Below, piece by piece: positions 55,282 to 63,856 of a stretch of DNA of 64,000 nucleotides. The stretch spans positions 1,674,001 to 1,738,000 of the forward strand of contig CBDICY010000032.1 of the NCBI GenBank assembly GCA_965277445.1, given 5' to 3'. The stretch comes from JAFMDF01 sp965277445 (GTDB lineage: Bacteria; Bacteroidota; Bacteroidia; Chitinophagales; Saprospiraceae). Both the position numbers and the translations under genes were made by a program. The notes under the pieces are model-generated. The model worked only from the letters and a program-made list of their open reading frames with translations. It was not told the DNA's origin and did not search any database. Position 1 is the first letter of the stretch. Every line of letters begins with the position of its first letter.

Positions 55282-57804
55282 ATGAAAAAATATTTAACAC
55301 TCCTTTTACTATTTCCAATACTCCTGCTTACGGGCCAAGACGCTACCGTCGATTTGAATTATTATTTACCAGACAATGTTACTTACGATGCGAGTATTCC
55401 TACGCCCAAAAGTATAATTGGACACGAAGTAGGGGAATGGCATGTGACCCACGATAAACTAGTACAATATATGTATGCACTAGCGGAATCGAGTGATCGA
55501 ATTACGCTTGATAAAAGAGGAACAACTTTCGAGGGGCGCCCTTTGCCTCTGTTAACGATTACGTCTCCTAAAAATCATCAAAATATAACCGCCATTCAAA
55601 GTAGTCATGTATCCTTGACAGAGCCAGCAGGTAGTTCGCTCAATATTGCGGATATGCCCGTAGTCGTTTACCAAGGATTTTCTATTCATGGAAATGAGTC
55701 GAGTGGTGCGAATGCTGCTTTGGCAGTCGCTTATCATTTAGCAGCAGGGCAGAGTGCGGAAATGGATAAATTACTGAACGAAGTAGTTATTCTATTTGAC
55801 CCTTGTTATAATCCTGATGGTTTGCAACGATTCGCTTATTGGGCAAATATTCATAAGAGCCAAAATATAAATCCTGATCCCAATGACCGAGAATATAGTG
55901 AGATTTGGCCAGGCGGTCGAACCAATCATTATTGGTTTGATATGAATCGAGATTGGTTGCCCGCTCAATTACCTGAAAGTCGGGTACGTATCAATACCTT
56001 CCACAATTGGTATCCTAATATTTTGACAGACCACCATGAAATGGGTAGCAATTCTACTTTTTTCTTTCAACCAGGGATTCCTGCACGGACGCATCCATTA
56101 ACGCCCCAAAAAAATCAAGATTTAACGGGTGCTATTGGAAAATTCCATGCGAAGGCTTTTGATAAATTAGGTAGTTTTTACTACACAGAAGAAGATTTTG
56201 ATGATTTCTATTATGGCAAAGGTTCTACTTTTCCAGACATCAATGGTGCAGTCGGTATTTTATTTGAACAGGCTTCTTCTCGTGGACATGCACAAGAAAC
56301 CGATAATGGCATTTTGACTTTTCCTTTCACCGTTCGGAATCAATTTACCGCCGCTTTATCAACTTTAGAAGCAGCCGTTTCTATGCGTGCCGAATTATTG
56401 GGGTATCAACGAGATTTTTATAATAATGCTAGAAAAGAAGCGGCTAGAAATAAAGATGCGATAGTTTTTGGAGATGAAAAAGATGCGGCTAAAACCTATC
56501 ATTTAGCAGAAATCTTAAACCGACATAAAATTGCTTTACACGAATTAAAAAGTGATTTTACAGTTAATGGCAAGACCTTCAAAAAAGGCTATAGTTATGT
56601 CGTTCCTAAAAATCAAAAACAAACTCGGTTGATTCAAGCCATGTTTGAGAAGCGGACAGAGTTTAAAGATAGTTTGTTTTATGATATTAGTGCTTGGACT
56701 TTTCCACTAGCTTTTAATCTAGATTATGTAGAAAATGCTTCTATCAATAGAGCGGGCGACGTCATTACCAATTTGACCATGCCAACGCCTGCTTTACCAA
56801 CTGCTGCCAGTTATGGTTATTTAATGGAATGGCATGAATATTATACACCAGAAGCATTAAATTTAGTTTTACAAAAAGGTTTAAGGGCAAAAGTTGGAAT
56901 GCTGCCATTTACTCTAGCAGGTAAAAAATATGATTATGGAACTATCCTTATTCCTGTACAAAATCAAGCCTTATCTGTTGCAGATTTAGGTACATTTATG
57001 AAAGAAATTGTTAAGGAAACACAAGTAAAAATAATCCCTGTAAGTACAGGATTAACGAAAGGAATTGATTTAGGAAGTAGACAATTTTCTGCTATAAAAA
57101 CTCCCAAAGTAGCGTTGTTAATCGGAACAGGTATTAATTCGTATGATGCAGGAGAAATTTGGCATTTATTGGATACTCGCTATAATATGCAGTTAACGAA
57201 GTTGGATACCCGCAATTTTTCAAGAGTAGATTTGAGTCGATATACAACACTCATCTTACCTGCTACTAGAGGAAATGCCTTAGATAAAAAAGCTGCTGAA
57301 AAAATAAAGACCTGGGTTCGCAACGGTGGCACCTTAATTGGCTATAAAAATGTTGGTCAATGGATGAATCAAAATGATTTATTAAAACTGACTTTTGAAT
57401 CTAAAGCTGATACGGCTACGAATATACCATTTGACCAGCGCAGAAATTATTTTGGCGCACAAGTCATTGGCGGCGCTATTTTTAATACAAAAATTGATCG
57501 TTCTCATCCTATCGCTTTTGGTTATAAAAATGACCATTTAGCGATGTTTAGGAATTCTACTCTTTTTGTCAAAGCAGATAAAAATAGTTTTAATAACCCC
57601 ATTCAATATACCAACTCCCCATTATTAGGAGGCTATATTTCTTCAAAGAATTTAACCCTACTTAAAAATACGGTTCCTTTTAAAACAGGCGGTTTAGGTC
57701 GTGGTCAAGTGGTCTATTTTACGGATAATACCAATTTTAGAGCTTTTTGGTATGGTACGAATAAGTTATTGATGAATGCTATTTTCTTTGGAGAGCAGAT
57801 GTAA
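55282..57804 (+). CDS. M14-family zinc carboxypeptidase-like metallopeptidase
   Basis: 840 residues with a signal peptide (KKYLTLLLLFPILLLTG). The M14 domain (about 50-375) shows zinc ligands H136 and E139 in 'FSIHGNESSGANAALA', 'LFDPCYNPDGLQRFAYW', the third ligand histidine in 'LTDHHEMGSNSTFFFQPG' and the catalytic glutamate in 'VGILFEQASSRGH'. All key residues are there. A long C-terminal part follows; at about 610-720 it looks like a class I glutamine-amidotransferase-type fold ('KVALLIGTGINSYDAGEIW', 'YTTLILPATRG'). A secreted or periplasmic peptidase; peptide substrates from the medium would suit the POT transporters. Confidence 0.9.
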   Translation: MKKYLTLLLLFPILLLTGQDATVDLNYYLPDNVTYDASIPTPKSIIGHEVGEWHVTHDKLVQYMYALAESSDRITLDKRGTTFEGRPLPLLTITSPKNHQNITAIQSSHVSLTEPAGSSLNIADMPVVVYQGFSIHGNESSGANAALAVAYHLAAGQSAEMDKLLNEVVILFDPCYNPDGLQRFAYWANIHKSQNINPDPNDREYSEIWPGGRTNHYWFDMNRDWLPAQLPESRVRINTFHNWYPNILTDHHEMGSNSTFFFQPGIPARTHPLTPQKNQDLTGAIGKFHAKAFDKLGSFYYTEEDFDDFYYGKGSTFPDINGAVGILFEQASSRGHAQETDNGILTFPFTVRNQFTAALSTLEAAVSMRAELLGYQRDFYNNARKEAARNKDAIVFGDEKDAAKTYHLAEILNRHKIALHELKSDFTVNGKTFKKGYSYVVPKNQKQTRLIQAMFEKRTEFKDSLFYDISAWTFPLAFNLDYVENASINRAGDVITNLTMPTPALPTAASYGYLMEWHEYYTPEALNLVLQKGLRAKVGMLPFTLAGKKYDYGTILIPVQNQALSVADLGTFMKEIVKETQVKIIPVSTGLTKGIDLGSRQFSAIKTPKVALLIGTGINSYDAGEIWHLLDTRYNMQLTKLDTRNFSRVDLSRYTTLILPATRGNALDKKAAEKIKTWVRNGGTLIGYKNVGQWMNQNDLLKLTFESKADTATNIPFDQRRNYFGAQVIGGAIFNTKIDRSHPIAFGYKNDHLAMFRNSTLFVKADKNSFNNPIQYTNSPLLGGYISSKNLTLLKNTVPFKTGGLGRGQVVYFTDNTNFRAFWYGTNKLLMNAIFFGEQM

Positions 57805-57837
57805 GAATCAAAGTAGCTCTAAAGAATCCTCCCCTAG

Positions 57838-57859
57838 CCCCTCCCTTCAAATGGAGGGG
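57838..57859 (+). terminator. GC-rich hairpin after peptidase gene
   Basis: CCCCTCC / GGAGGGG with an 8-nt loop, 33 bases after the stop. No T-run follows immediately, so it is a weak terminator or a repeat. Confidence 0.45.
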
Positions 57860-58051
57860 AACTGATTTTGTGCACAATTGAAAACTTTAGCCAATTTGTA
57901 TCGAAATTTTCAATTTTGACGACTCCCTTCCTTTTCAAGAATCAGGGTTTGCTTTTGCTGGGAGCAAAAATAGCGCAGAGGGTTGGGGATGGGTTGATAC
58001 GGCTATGTCCTGAAGCCTATAAATATCGATTTTAATAAAAGCCTTTTCGTA

Positions 58052-58084
58052 AAAAATCCGTGGGGAAATTAAATCCGTGGGGGT
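58052..58084. repeat. 'AAATCCGTGGGG' direct repeat
   Basis: Two adjacent copies ('aaatccgtggggaaatt' and 'aaatccgtgggggt') match the text at 17695-17709. Non-coding. Confidence 0.5.
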
Positions 58085-58129
58085 AAGCCCAACAGATTAT
58101 ATTTTCCAACGGATTTTTTATGTACCTAA

Positions 58130-59272
58130 TCACTCCACATAATCCGCAACCTGTAAATTCTTCTCCACCCAATGCGCATCATCATGAAACTGATATGGAG
58201 AAGGATTATACTTACCAATCAAACCCACATTAGCCTTAGCAGGTACTTCCATTCCTAATAAATGAAAAGTTGCATTGACCATTAAACGGCGAACATCTTC
58301 ATCTACCATATCCGTAGCAGCACCAATCGTGGTTGTAAAAGACATCCCTGGTTTTCCATTAGGAATTTGATAATTTTTAGTCCAAGCAATCGGTGGCATG
58401 GATTCGTTTGGATTATAAGCTTTTTCTCCTTTTCCAGTTATGGTTGCTACTTCGGTATCTGTTTCTTTTAAACCATAAAAAGCATCACTTTTATCATACT
58501 CCCCTGCTCGATTAATTGATTGACCTAAGATAATAGATTGGGTATTCGGCATAGGCATGCGAATACCATAAACATCTGTTGGACCCCAAATTGCGCCATT
58601 CTCTATGCCATTAGTGATCGGATGATTTTCTGCGCCAGTAGCGATAATGCCACGCGTACTTTGGTGTTTGTGATGTCCATGATGGGTATACCAAGTTTCT
58701 CCTAAAACGAGTTTGCCAAAGCCTAAATTCCAATCTGTTTTATCGCCTTTATAATTAAAGCTATAATGCTGCCATTGATGCGTCGTATCTTTAAAATTAA
58801 AAGCGTGAGTCGCTGTACGAATTGCCATAAGCGGTTTTCCAGCTAATAAATAATTATCAATATGTTGCATCTGTTCACTCGGTAAGGCTCGAAATCGAGT
58901 GAACAAGATCATTAAATCTGCACCGACTAATTTTTCTAAACCAGGAATATTAAAACTGTAATTAGGATCAATCGTTCCTAATTTTTCTGGATTTTGGGCA
59001 AACAAAACGGTGCAATCAAAACCATGATGATTGGTCAATATTTTTGCTAGTTGTGGCATTGCTTCTTCAGAGCGGTATTCTTCATCTCCTGTGACTAAGA
59101 CTATATTTTTTCCAGCCGGATTGTTTTTCGCTTTATAGGTCACCCATTGGAGGGGGGCTGCTTTTTCTACTGTTTTTGCTGCTGCTGTTTCAGCGGTTTT
59201 AATCGTACTATTATTTTGACAACTTACTAGCAGTAATAGTACTAAGAAGGGAAGAAGGTAATAGATTTTCAT
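58130..59272 (-). CDS. ThuA domain-containing lipoprotein
   Basis: 380 residues. A lipoprotein signal 'LLPFLVLLLLVSCQNNS' has the lipobox cysteine at about residue 18. The ThuA domain, a class I glutamine-amidotransferase-like fold, follows: 'NIVLVTGDEEYRSEEAMPQLAKIL', 'LVGADLMILFTRFRALPSEQM' and 'YLLAGKPLMAIRTATHAF'. ThuA-like proteins are linked to trehalose and other disaccharide use but the reaction is unclear. It is anchored in the envelope. It sits downstream of nadB with a two-hairpin repeat between; no sugar genes are nearby. Confidence 0.88.
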   Translation of the reverse strand: MKIYYLLPFLVLLLLVSCQNNSTIKTAETAAAKTVEKAAPLQWVTYKAKNNPAGKNIVLVTGDEEYRSEEAMPQLAKILTNHHGFDCTVLFAQNPEKLGTIDPNYSFNIPGLEKLVGADLMILFTRFRALPSEQMQHIDNYLLAGKPLMAIRTATHAFNFKDTTHQWQHYSFNYKGDKTDWNLGFGKLVLGETWYTHHGHHKHQSTRGIIATGAENHPITNGIENGAIWGPTDVYGIRMPMPNTQSIILGQSINRAGEYDKSDAFYGLKETDTEVATITGKGEKAYNPNESMPPIAWTKNYQIPNGKPGMSFTTTIGAATDMVDEDVRRLMVNATFHLLGMEVPAKANVGLIGKYNPSPYQFHDDAHWVEKNLQVADYVE

Positions 59273-59383
59273 AACTATTAAATTGGTTAAGTCGATTTGT
59301 TTAATAATCCTAAAGGTAGGAAAGAAATGGAAGAAAAGGAAAAATTAGAAGTAGCTTAGCAGACTAACCGAGAAAGGATGCTT

Positions 59384-59487
59384 CGTATCTGACACCTCCA
59401 AAGGTGTCTGATACGTAAATGGTAAATCAATGATTTTCAATTTTTAATAACCAACGTATCTGATAATTTGGAATTATCAGATACGTT
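59384..59487 (-). repeat. Two-hairpin dispersed element (copy 2)
   Basis: Hairpin A at 59453-59487 has perfect 16-nt arms; hairpin B at 59384-59415 has 14-nt arms and one mismatch. Read on the minus strand the order A-spacer-B and the spacer text ('gatttacc') match 6647-6747. It lies between nadB and the ThuA gene. Confidence 0.75.
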
Positions 59488-59506
59488 TTTCGGATATAGA
59501 AGTAGC

Positions 59507-61108
59507 TTACAAAATAGAATCATCAATAAAAGGTAATTTGCCTGGATAATCGGTCGTAAAATGTAGCCCTCTACTTTCTCGTCTAATAGAAGCGGATTTA
59601 GAAACCAAATAGGCAATCGTAATTAAATTTCTCAACTCAAATAATTGGGTAGAAACATTAGTTGTACTGTACAAATCCTCTGTTTCCTTAAACAATAAAT
59701 GTAGTCTATCTAAAGCTCTTTTTAAACGTACATTCGACCGAACGATTCCCACATAACTACTCATTAAATCTTTTAGTTCTTTTGTACTTTGCGTAATTAA
59801 GACCATCTCTTTTGGTTCAGAAGTACCTTTTGCATTCCAATCGGGGATACCTTTTTCGTGTTTCTTTTTATCTATATTTTTTAACACATCTAAGTGAATC
59901 CGGTGAGCATAAACCATTGCTTCTAATAAAGAATTAGAGGCTAAACGATTGGCGCCATGCAGCCCCGTGCAAGTACATTCGCCACAAGCATATAAGTTTT
60001 TAATAGAACTTCGTCCTTTTTCATCGACCTTGATACCGCCACACATATAATGACAGGCAGGTACAATAGGAATCATATCCTTCATTGGGTCAATACCGAT
60101 ACTCACACATTTATCGTAGATAGTTGGAAAATGCGCATAGAATTTTTCTTTATCTAAATGACGGCAATCCAAACACATAAAATCTTCTCCTCGTTCTTTC
60201 ATCTCCTTATCAATCGCTCTCGCCACAATATCTCTCGGCGCTAACGAACCACGTTCATCATATTTCTGCATGAACTCTTCCTCGTCTCTATTCTTCAAAA
60301 TTCCTCCAAATCCTCTTACTGCCTCAGATACCAGAAAATCAGGATTTTCGCCAGCAGGATTAAATAAAGCAGTTGGGTGGAATTGCACAAATTCCATGTT
60401 TTCGATACGTCCATTCGCTCGATACATCATCGCAATGCCATCTCCTGTGGCAATAACTGGGTTCGTGGTATTTTTATAAATTTGCCCTGCCCCTCCCGTT
60501 GCTACGATGGTTGTTCTCGCTAAAATTGTATCAATTTCATTGGTTGCTTTATTCAAAGCATACGTTCCATAACATTCGATATTGGGCGTCACTCTATTGA
60601 CGATATGCCCTAAATGGTGCTGGGTAATTAGGTCTAGGGCAAAATAATGTTCTAGAATGTTAATATTCTTTAATTTCGCTGCTGCATCCGATAAAGTCCG
60701 TTGCATTTCCCAACCTGTCAAGTCTTTATAATGCAAAATCCGATATTCGGAATGACCACCTTCCATGCCTAAATCATATTCATCGTCCTTATTCTTATCA
60801 AATCTAGCGCCCCACTCAATAATTTCTTTCACTCTTTCTGGCCCTTCATTAATGACAATCTTTACGGCTTTTTTATCACATAAGCCATCGCCTGCATCCA
60901 AGGTATCAGCAATATGTTTTTTATAGGTATCTGTTTCAAAATTCCAAACGGCTGCAACGCCTCCTTGGGCATATCTCGTATTACTCTCCCGCTCGTTGGT
61001 TTTTGTCAATACGGTTATTTCTAAGTCAGGTCTTTCTCTAGCCATTTTAATGGCAAAAGTTAAACCTGCAATTCCAGAACCTATGACTAATATATCTGTT
61101 TTAAGCAT
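59507..61108 (-). CDS. nadB: L-aspartate oxidase
   Basis: 533 residues, normal NadB length. It oxidises L-aspartate to iminoaspartate with FAD, the first step of de novo NAD synthesis. The dinucleotide site 'DILVIGSGIAGLTFAIKMA' (5-23), 'NTRYAQGGVAAVW', 'EGGHSEYRILHYKDLTGWE', 'VEFVQFHPTALF'-type block 'MEFVQFHPTALFNPAG', 'SEAVRGFGGIL' and 'CGECTCTGLHGANRLASNSLLE' all fit the NadB/succinate-dehydrogenase family. The C-terminal helical domain is complete. nadA and nadC are not in the window. Confidence 0.95.
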   Translation of the reverse strand: MLKTDILVIGSGIAGLTFAIKMARERPDLEITVLTKTNERESNTRYAQGGVAAVWNFETDTYKKHIADTLDAGDGLCDKKAVKIVINEGPERVKEIIEWGARFDKNKDDEYDLGMEGGHSEYRILHYKDLTGWEMQRTLSDAAAKLKNINILEHYFALDLITQHHLGHIVNRVTPNIECYGTYALNKATNEIDTILARTTIVATGGAGQIYKNTTNPVIATGDGIAMMYRANGRIENMEFVQFHPTALFNPAGENPDFLVSEAVRGFGGILKNRDEEEFMQKYDERGSLAPRDIVARAIDKEMKERGEDFMCLDCRHLDKEKFYAHFPTIYDKCVSIGIDPMKDMIPIVPACHYMCGGIKVDEKGRSSIKNLYACGECTCTGLHGANRLASNSLLEAMVYAHRIHLDVLKNIDKKKHEKGIPDWNAKGTSEPKEMVLITQSTKELKDLMSSYVGIVRSNVRLKRALDRLHLLFKETEDLYSTTNVSTQLFELRNLITIAYLVSKSASIRRESRGLHFTTDYPGKLPFIDDSIL

Positions 61109-61200
61109 TTTCTTGATTATGTTATAAATTAGAACAGAGCGTAGAGGAGAAGCGAGAGTAGAGGTGTTCGGTGATGTATTAAAATAGTTGACAGGTGCAA

Positions 61201-61242
61201 GGTGATGGTGGGGATACTTTCAAAGTATCCCCCACCATCACC
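61201..61242. repeat. Strong 20-bp hairpin upstream of nadB
   Basis: GGTGATGGTGGGGATACTTT pairs with AAAGTATCCCCCACCATCACC (one bulged C) around a single base. It lies ~90 bases before the nadB start. Confidence 0.65.
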
Positions 61243-61305
61243 CCCTTTGATACACGACCTAAATTAAGTTTAAAATTCAAAGGTTTTCGTACATTTCTAA
61301 TACCT

Positions 61306-61332
61306 CTCTATTCTCTCAATAAAATGGTCTCT
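61306..61332 (-). repeat. 27-nt exact dispersed repeat (copy 2)
   Basis: Identical in reverse complement to 3286-3312; flanks are similar too. Confidence 0.7.
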
Positions 61333-61453
61333 ATTCTCTAATCTCCTATACAAAGGTAGTGACTATGGAAATTATCTCACATAGTAAATGATGGCTTTCT
61401 TAAAATTGTTGTAGGAAAAAAGATTTTCTAGAAAAGTGGGAAAAGGAATGACG

Positions 61454-61531
61454 TTAGCCTTTGGAGTAAATGGCTTTTCTTCCAAAATAAATGAGGCCTA
61501 AAATGATGGTATAGGTAATAGTTGCTGACAT
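61454..61531 (-). CDS. Possible 25-aa membrane peptide
   Basis: ATG to TAA: MSATITYTIILGLIYFGRKA then IYSKG, a single hydrophobic helix with a positive C-terminal end. It lies in an otherwise empty 560-base gap between divergent genes. No terminator or homolog is visible from sequence alone. A chance frame cannot be excluded. Confidence 0.3.
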   Translation of the reverse strand: MSATITYTIILGLIYFGRKAIYSKG

Positions 61532-61674
61532 ATTGGGTGCGAATATAAAGACTTATAGTAACTTGCTCTCTTTTAACGGTGTTAACCTTATATTAATTTT
61601 AAGTAATGTGTTTTAATATCGTATTTTGTATAGTTTTAGACAACATAGAGCACCAGTTAATAAATTTATAATCT

Positions 61675-62460
61675 ATGACATTACCTACAAACCATATTGA
61701 ATTAAAAGATTTTTTAAACGATAAAGTCGCCAACTATAATCAGCCCGACTTTATAGAAAATGATCCTATTTGTATTCCGCATCAATTCAATAAATTGCAG
61801 GATATTGAAATAATGGGCTTTTGGTCGTCCATGTTGGCTTGGGGGCAACGCAAAACGATTATCAATAAATCCAATGAGTTAATCCAATTAATGGACGGGG
61901 CACCTTATGACTTTATCGTCAATCATCAAGAAAAAGATAAAGAACGTTTTCTCAGCTTCAAGCATCGTACTTTTCAGGTCATTGATACGCTTTATTTTTT
62001 AGAATTTTTTCAACAATTTTATCAAAAAAATGATTCTTTAGAAACCGCTTTTAGCCAATTTATTACGCCAGATAGTGAGCATATCGGGGACGCACTTGCT
62101 GGTTTCCATGAGTTGTTTTTTGCCTTACCTGATGCTCCTCGAAGAACTCGCAAACATGTTGCTACGCCTGTAAGAAAATCTACTTGTAAACGATTGAATA
62201 TGTTTTTACGCTGGATGGTTCGGCAAGATGATAAAGGCGTAGATTTTGGACTTTGGAAAACCATTCAACCTGCTCAATTACTAATGCCCTTAGATGTGCA
62301 TGTTGACAAAGTGGCTAGGAAATTAAACTTGCTAGATAGGAAGCAAACCGATTGGAAAACGGTTTTAGAATTGACCGAAAAATTAAGAGAATTTGATGAA
62401 GAAGACCCTGTAAAATACGATTTTGCTTTGTTTGGATTGGGTGTTTTAGGGCTAGTATAG
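61675..62460 (+). CDS. TIGR02757 family protein
   Basis: 261 residues. Family blocks: 'NDPICIPHQFNKLQDIEIMGFWSSMLAWGQRKTI', 'APRRTRKHVATPVRKSTCKRLNMFLRWMVR', 'LMPLDVHVDKVARKLNLLDRKQTDW' and 'DEEDPVKYDFALFGLGVLG' (each cited in part). The C-terminal half resembles the helix-hairpin-helix DNA glycosylase fold (G-x-G-x-x near the end), but no function is established for TIGR02757. Cytosolic. A strong terminator lies between this gene and the convergent trhO gene. Confidence 0.9.
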   Translation: MTLPTNHIELKDFLNDKVANYNQPDFIENDPICIPHQFNKLQDIEIMGFWSSMLAWGQRKTIINKSNELIQLMDGAPYDFIVNHQEKDKERFLSFKHRTFQVIDTLYFLEFFQQFYQKNDSLETAFSQFITPDSEHIGDALAGFHELFFALPDAPRRTRKHVATPVRKSTCKRLNMFLRWMVRQDDKGVDFGLWKTIQPAQLLMPLDVHVDKVARKLNLLDRKQTDWKTVLELTEKLREFDEEDPVKYDFALFGLGVLGLV

Positions 62461-62464
62461 GAAA

Positions 62465-62498
62465 ACTGGTAGTAAAGCCTTTAGGCTTTGCTACCAGT
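62465..62498. terminator. Bidirectional terminator
   Basis: ACTGGTAGTAAAGCC / GGCTTTGCTACCAGT (one T-G pair) with a TTTA loop fills the whole gap between two convergent stops. Confidence 0.85.
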
Positions 62499-63545
62499 CT
62501 ATGATTTTTCCAAAGCATCATCTTGATGATGTGCTTTATATCGTCCTTTACCAAATTTCGTCCCATTAAATTCAATCGTTCCTTTTAAAAACTGCTGTTC
62601 TTCTGCTGGTAATTTGATGAAATCACTACATTTTTGAGAACAACAGGCGTCATATTTTTCCGCACAGTTAGGACATTGGATAAACAAAATATGACAAGCA
62701 TCATTGGCGCAATTAATATGCGTATCGCAAATGTCTCCACATTGATGACATTTAGCGACTACTTCGTCACTAATGCGCTCTCCCATTCGGTCATCGAACA
62801 CAAAATTTTTACCGATGTATTTATTTTTCAATCCTTTTTCATTGACCTCTCTCGCATAATCAATAATGCCACCATCTACCATATAAACCTCTTTAAACCC
62901 TTTGTGCAAATAGTAGGCACTTGCTTTTTCGCAACGAATGCCGCCTGTGCAATACATCACAATTGGTTTATCTTTTTTGTCTGACAACATTTCTTCTACT
63001 AGCGGTAAGGCTTCTCTAAAAGTTTCTACATCAGGTCGAATCGCATTTTCAAAATAGCCGACTTCACTTTCGTAATGATTGCGCATATCGACCACAATCG
63101 TCTCTGGATTATCCGTTATTTCATTAAACGCTTCGGCTTTTAAGTGCTTCCCTCTTTTGGTCGCATCGAATGTTTCATCGTTTAATCCGTCTGCCACTAT
63201 TTTTTCTCGGACTTTTATTTTTAACTTAAAAAAAGATTTTCCATCATCTTCAATGGCAACATTAAGTCGAACCCCATCTAAAAAATCAATGCTATATAAA
63301 TCCTTTTTGAAGGCTTCAAAATTAGCGGTAGGGACTGAGAGTTGTCCATTAATCCCCTCAGTTGCCACATAAATTCGCCCTAGTGCGCCTAAATTATCCA
63401 GCATGATATATAAGTCATTTCTGAATTTTTTAGGTTGTGCTATGTTCGCATATTGATAAAAGGAAAGCGTCGTTCTTTTCTCCGTACTTTCTTGTAATTT
63501 CTTCTTAAGCTCTTCCCCGTTTATTTTATTATATAAATTCTTCAT
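62499..63545 (-). CDS. trhO: tRNA uridine-34 hydroxylase TrhO (YceA-type rhodanese)
   Basis: 348 residues. It uses oxygen to make 5-hydroxyuridine at tRNA position 34. An N-terminal acylphosphatase-like domain ('GALGRIYVATEGINGQLSVP') precedes a rhodanese domain with C199 in 'VMYCTGGIRCEKASAYYL'. The C-terminal ~85 residues carry a cysteine-rich block ('CHQCGDICDTHINCANDAC', 'CPNCAEKYDACCSQKCSDF'), probably zinc binding, as in longer TrhO forms. All key residues are present. Single gene, convergent with the TIGR02757 gene. Confidence 0.92.
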   Translation of the reverse strand: MKNLYNKINGEELKKKLQESTEKRTTLSFYQYANIAQPKKFRNDLYIMLDNLGALGRIYVATEGINGQLSVPTANFEAFKKDLYSIDFLDGVRLNVAIEDDGKSFFKLKIKVREKIVADGLNDETFDATKRGKHLKAEAFNEITDNPETIVVDMRNHYESEVGYFENAIRPDVETFREALPLVEEMLSDKKDKPIVMYCTGGIRCEKASAYYLHKGFKEVYMVDGGIIDYAREVNEKGLKNKYIGKNFVFDDRMGERISDEVVAKCHQCGDICDTHINCANDACHILFIQCPNCAEKYDACCSQKCSDFIKLPAEEQQFLKGTIEFNGTKFGKGRYKAHHQDDALEKS

Positions 63546-63656
63546 ATCAACAATAAATTTCTGATCAAATTTGCTGCAAATATCGGTATTTATTGGAATA
63601 GTTTCCAGTTATCGGTTGCCTGTTTCCTGTTGTCAGTTATAGAAACGGTTACCAGC

Positions 63657-63803
63657 CTAAGGTTGGACGGTTTAGACAACAGCGAAATGTCAATTAGCTT
63701 CGCTGAACTTACGTTTCGACGAAGTCAATCTATATTCGCTGCTCCGTTCGTCGGAAAATATAGATTTTCCGTTGTCTTCTAAAACTGGAGTGTCCAACCT
63801 TAG
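63657..63803. repeat. Large nested inverted-repeat element
   Basis: The outer 12-bp stem CTAAGGTTGGAC / GTCCAACCTTAG is perfect. A second stem (TTTAGACAAC with GTTGTCTTCTAAA) and an inner stem AATCTATATT / AATATAGATT (63727, 63757) nest inside. It lies between trhO and the last gene, with 'cagttatcggttgc' repeats on both sides. It looks like a mobile or structural-RNA element. Confidence 0.65.
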
Positions 63804-63856
63804 ACAGGTAGCCATAGAAACTAACCAATAACTGGCAACAGGTAACAGGTAACTGC

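Noticed and set aside
55224..55457. 77-codon plus-strand frame near the peptidase start
   Set aside because: It overlaps the M14 gene start in another frame, and the peptidase has a clear signal peptide and catalytic residues.
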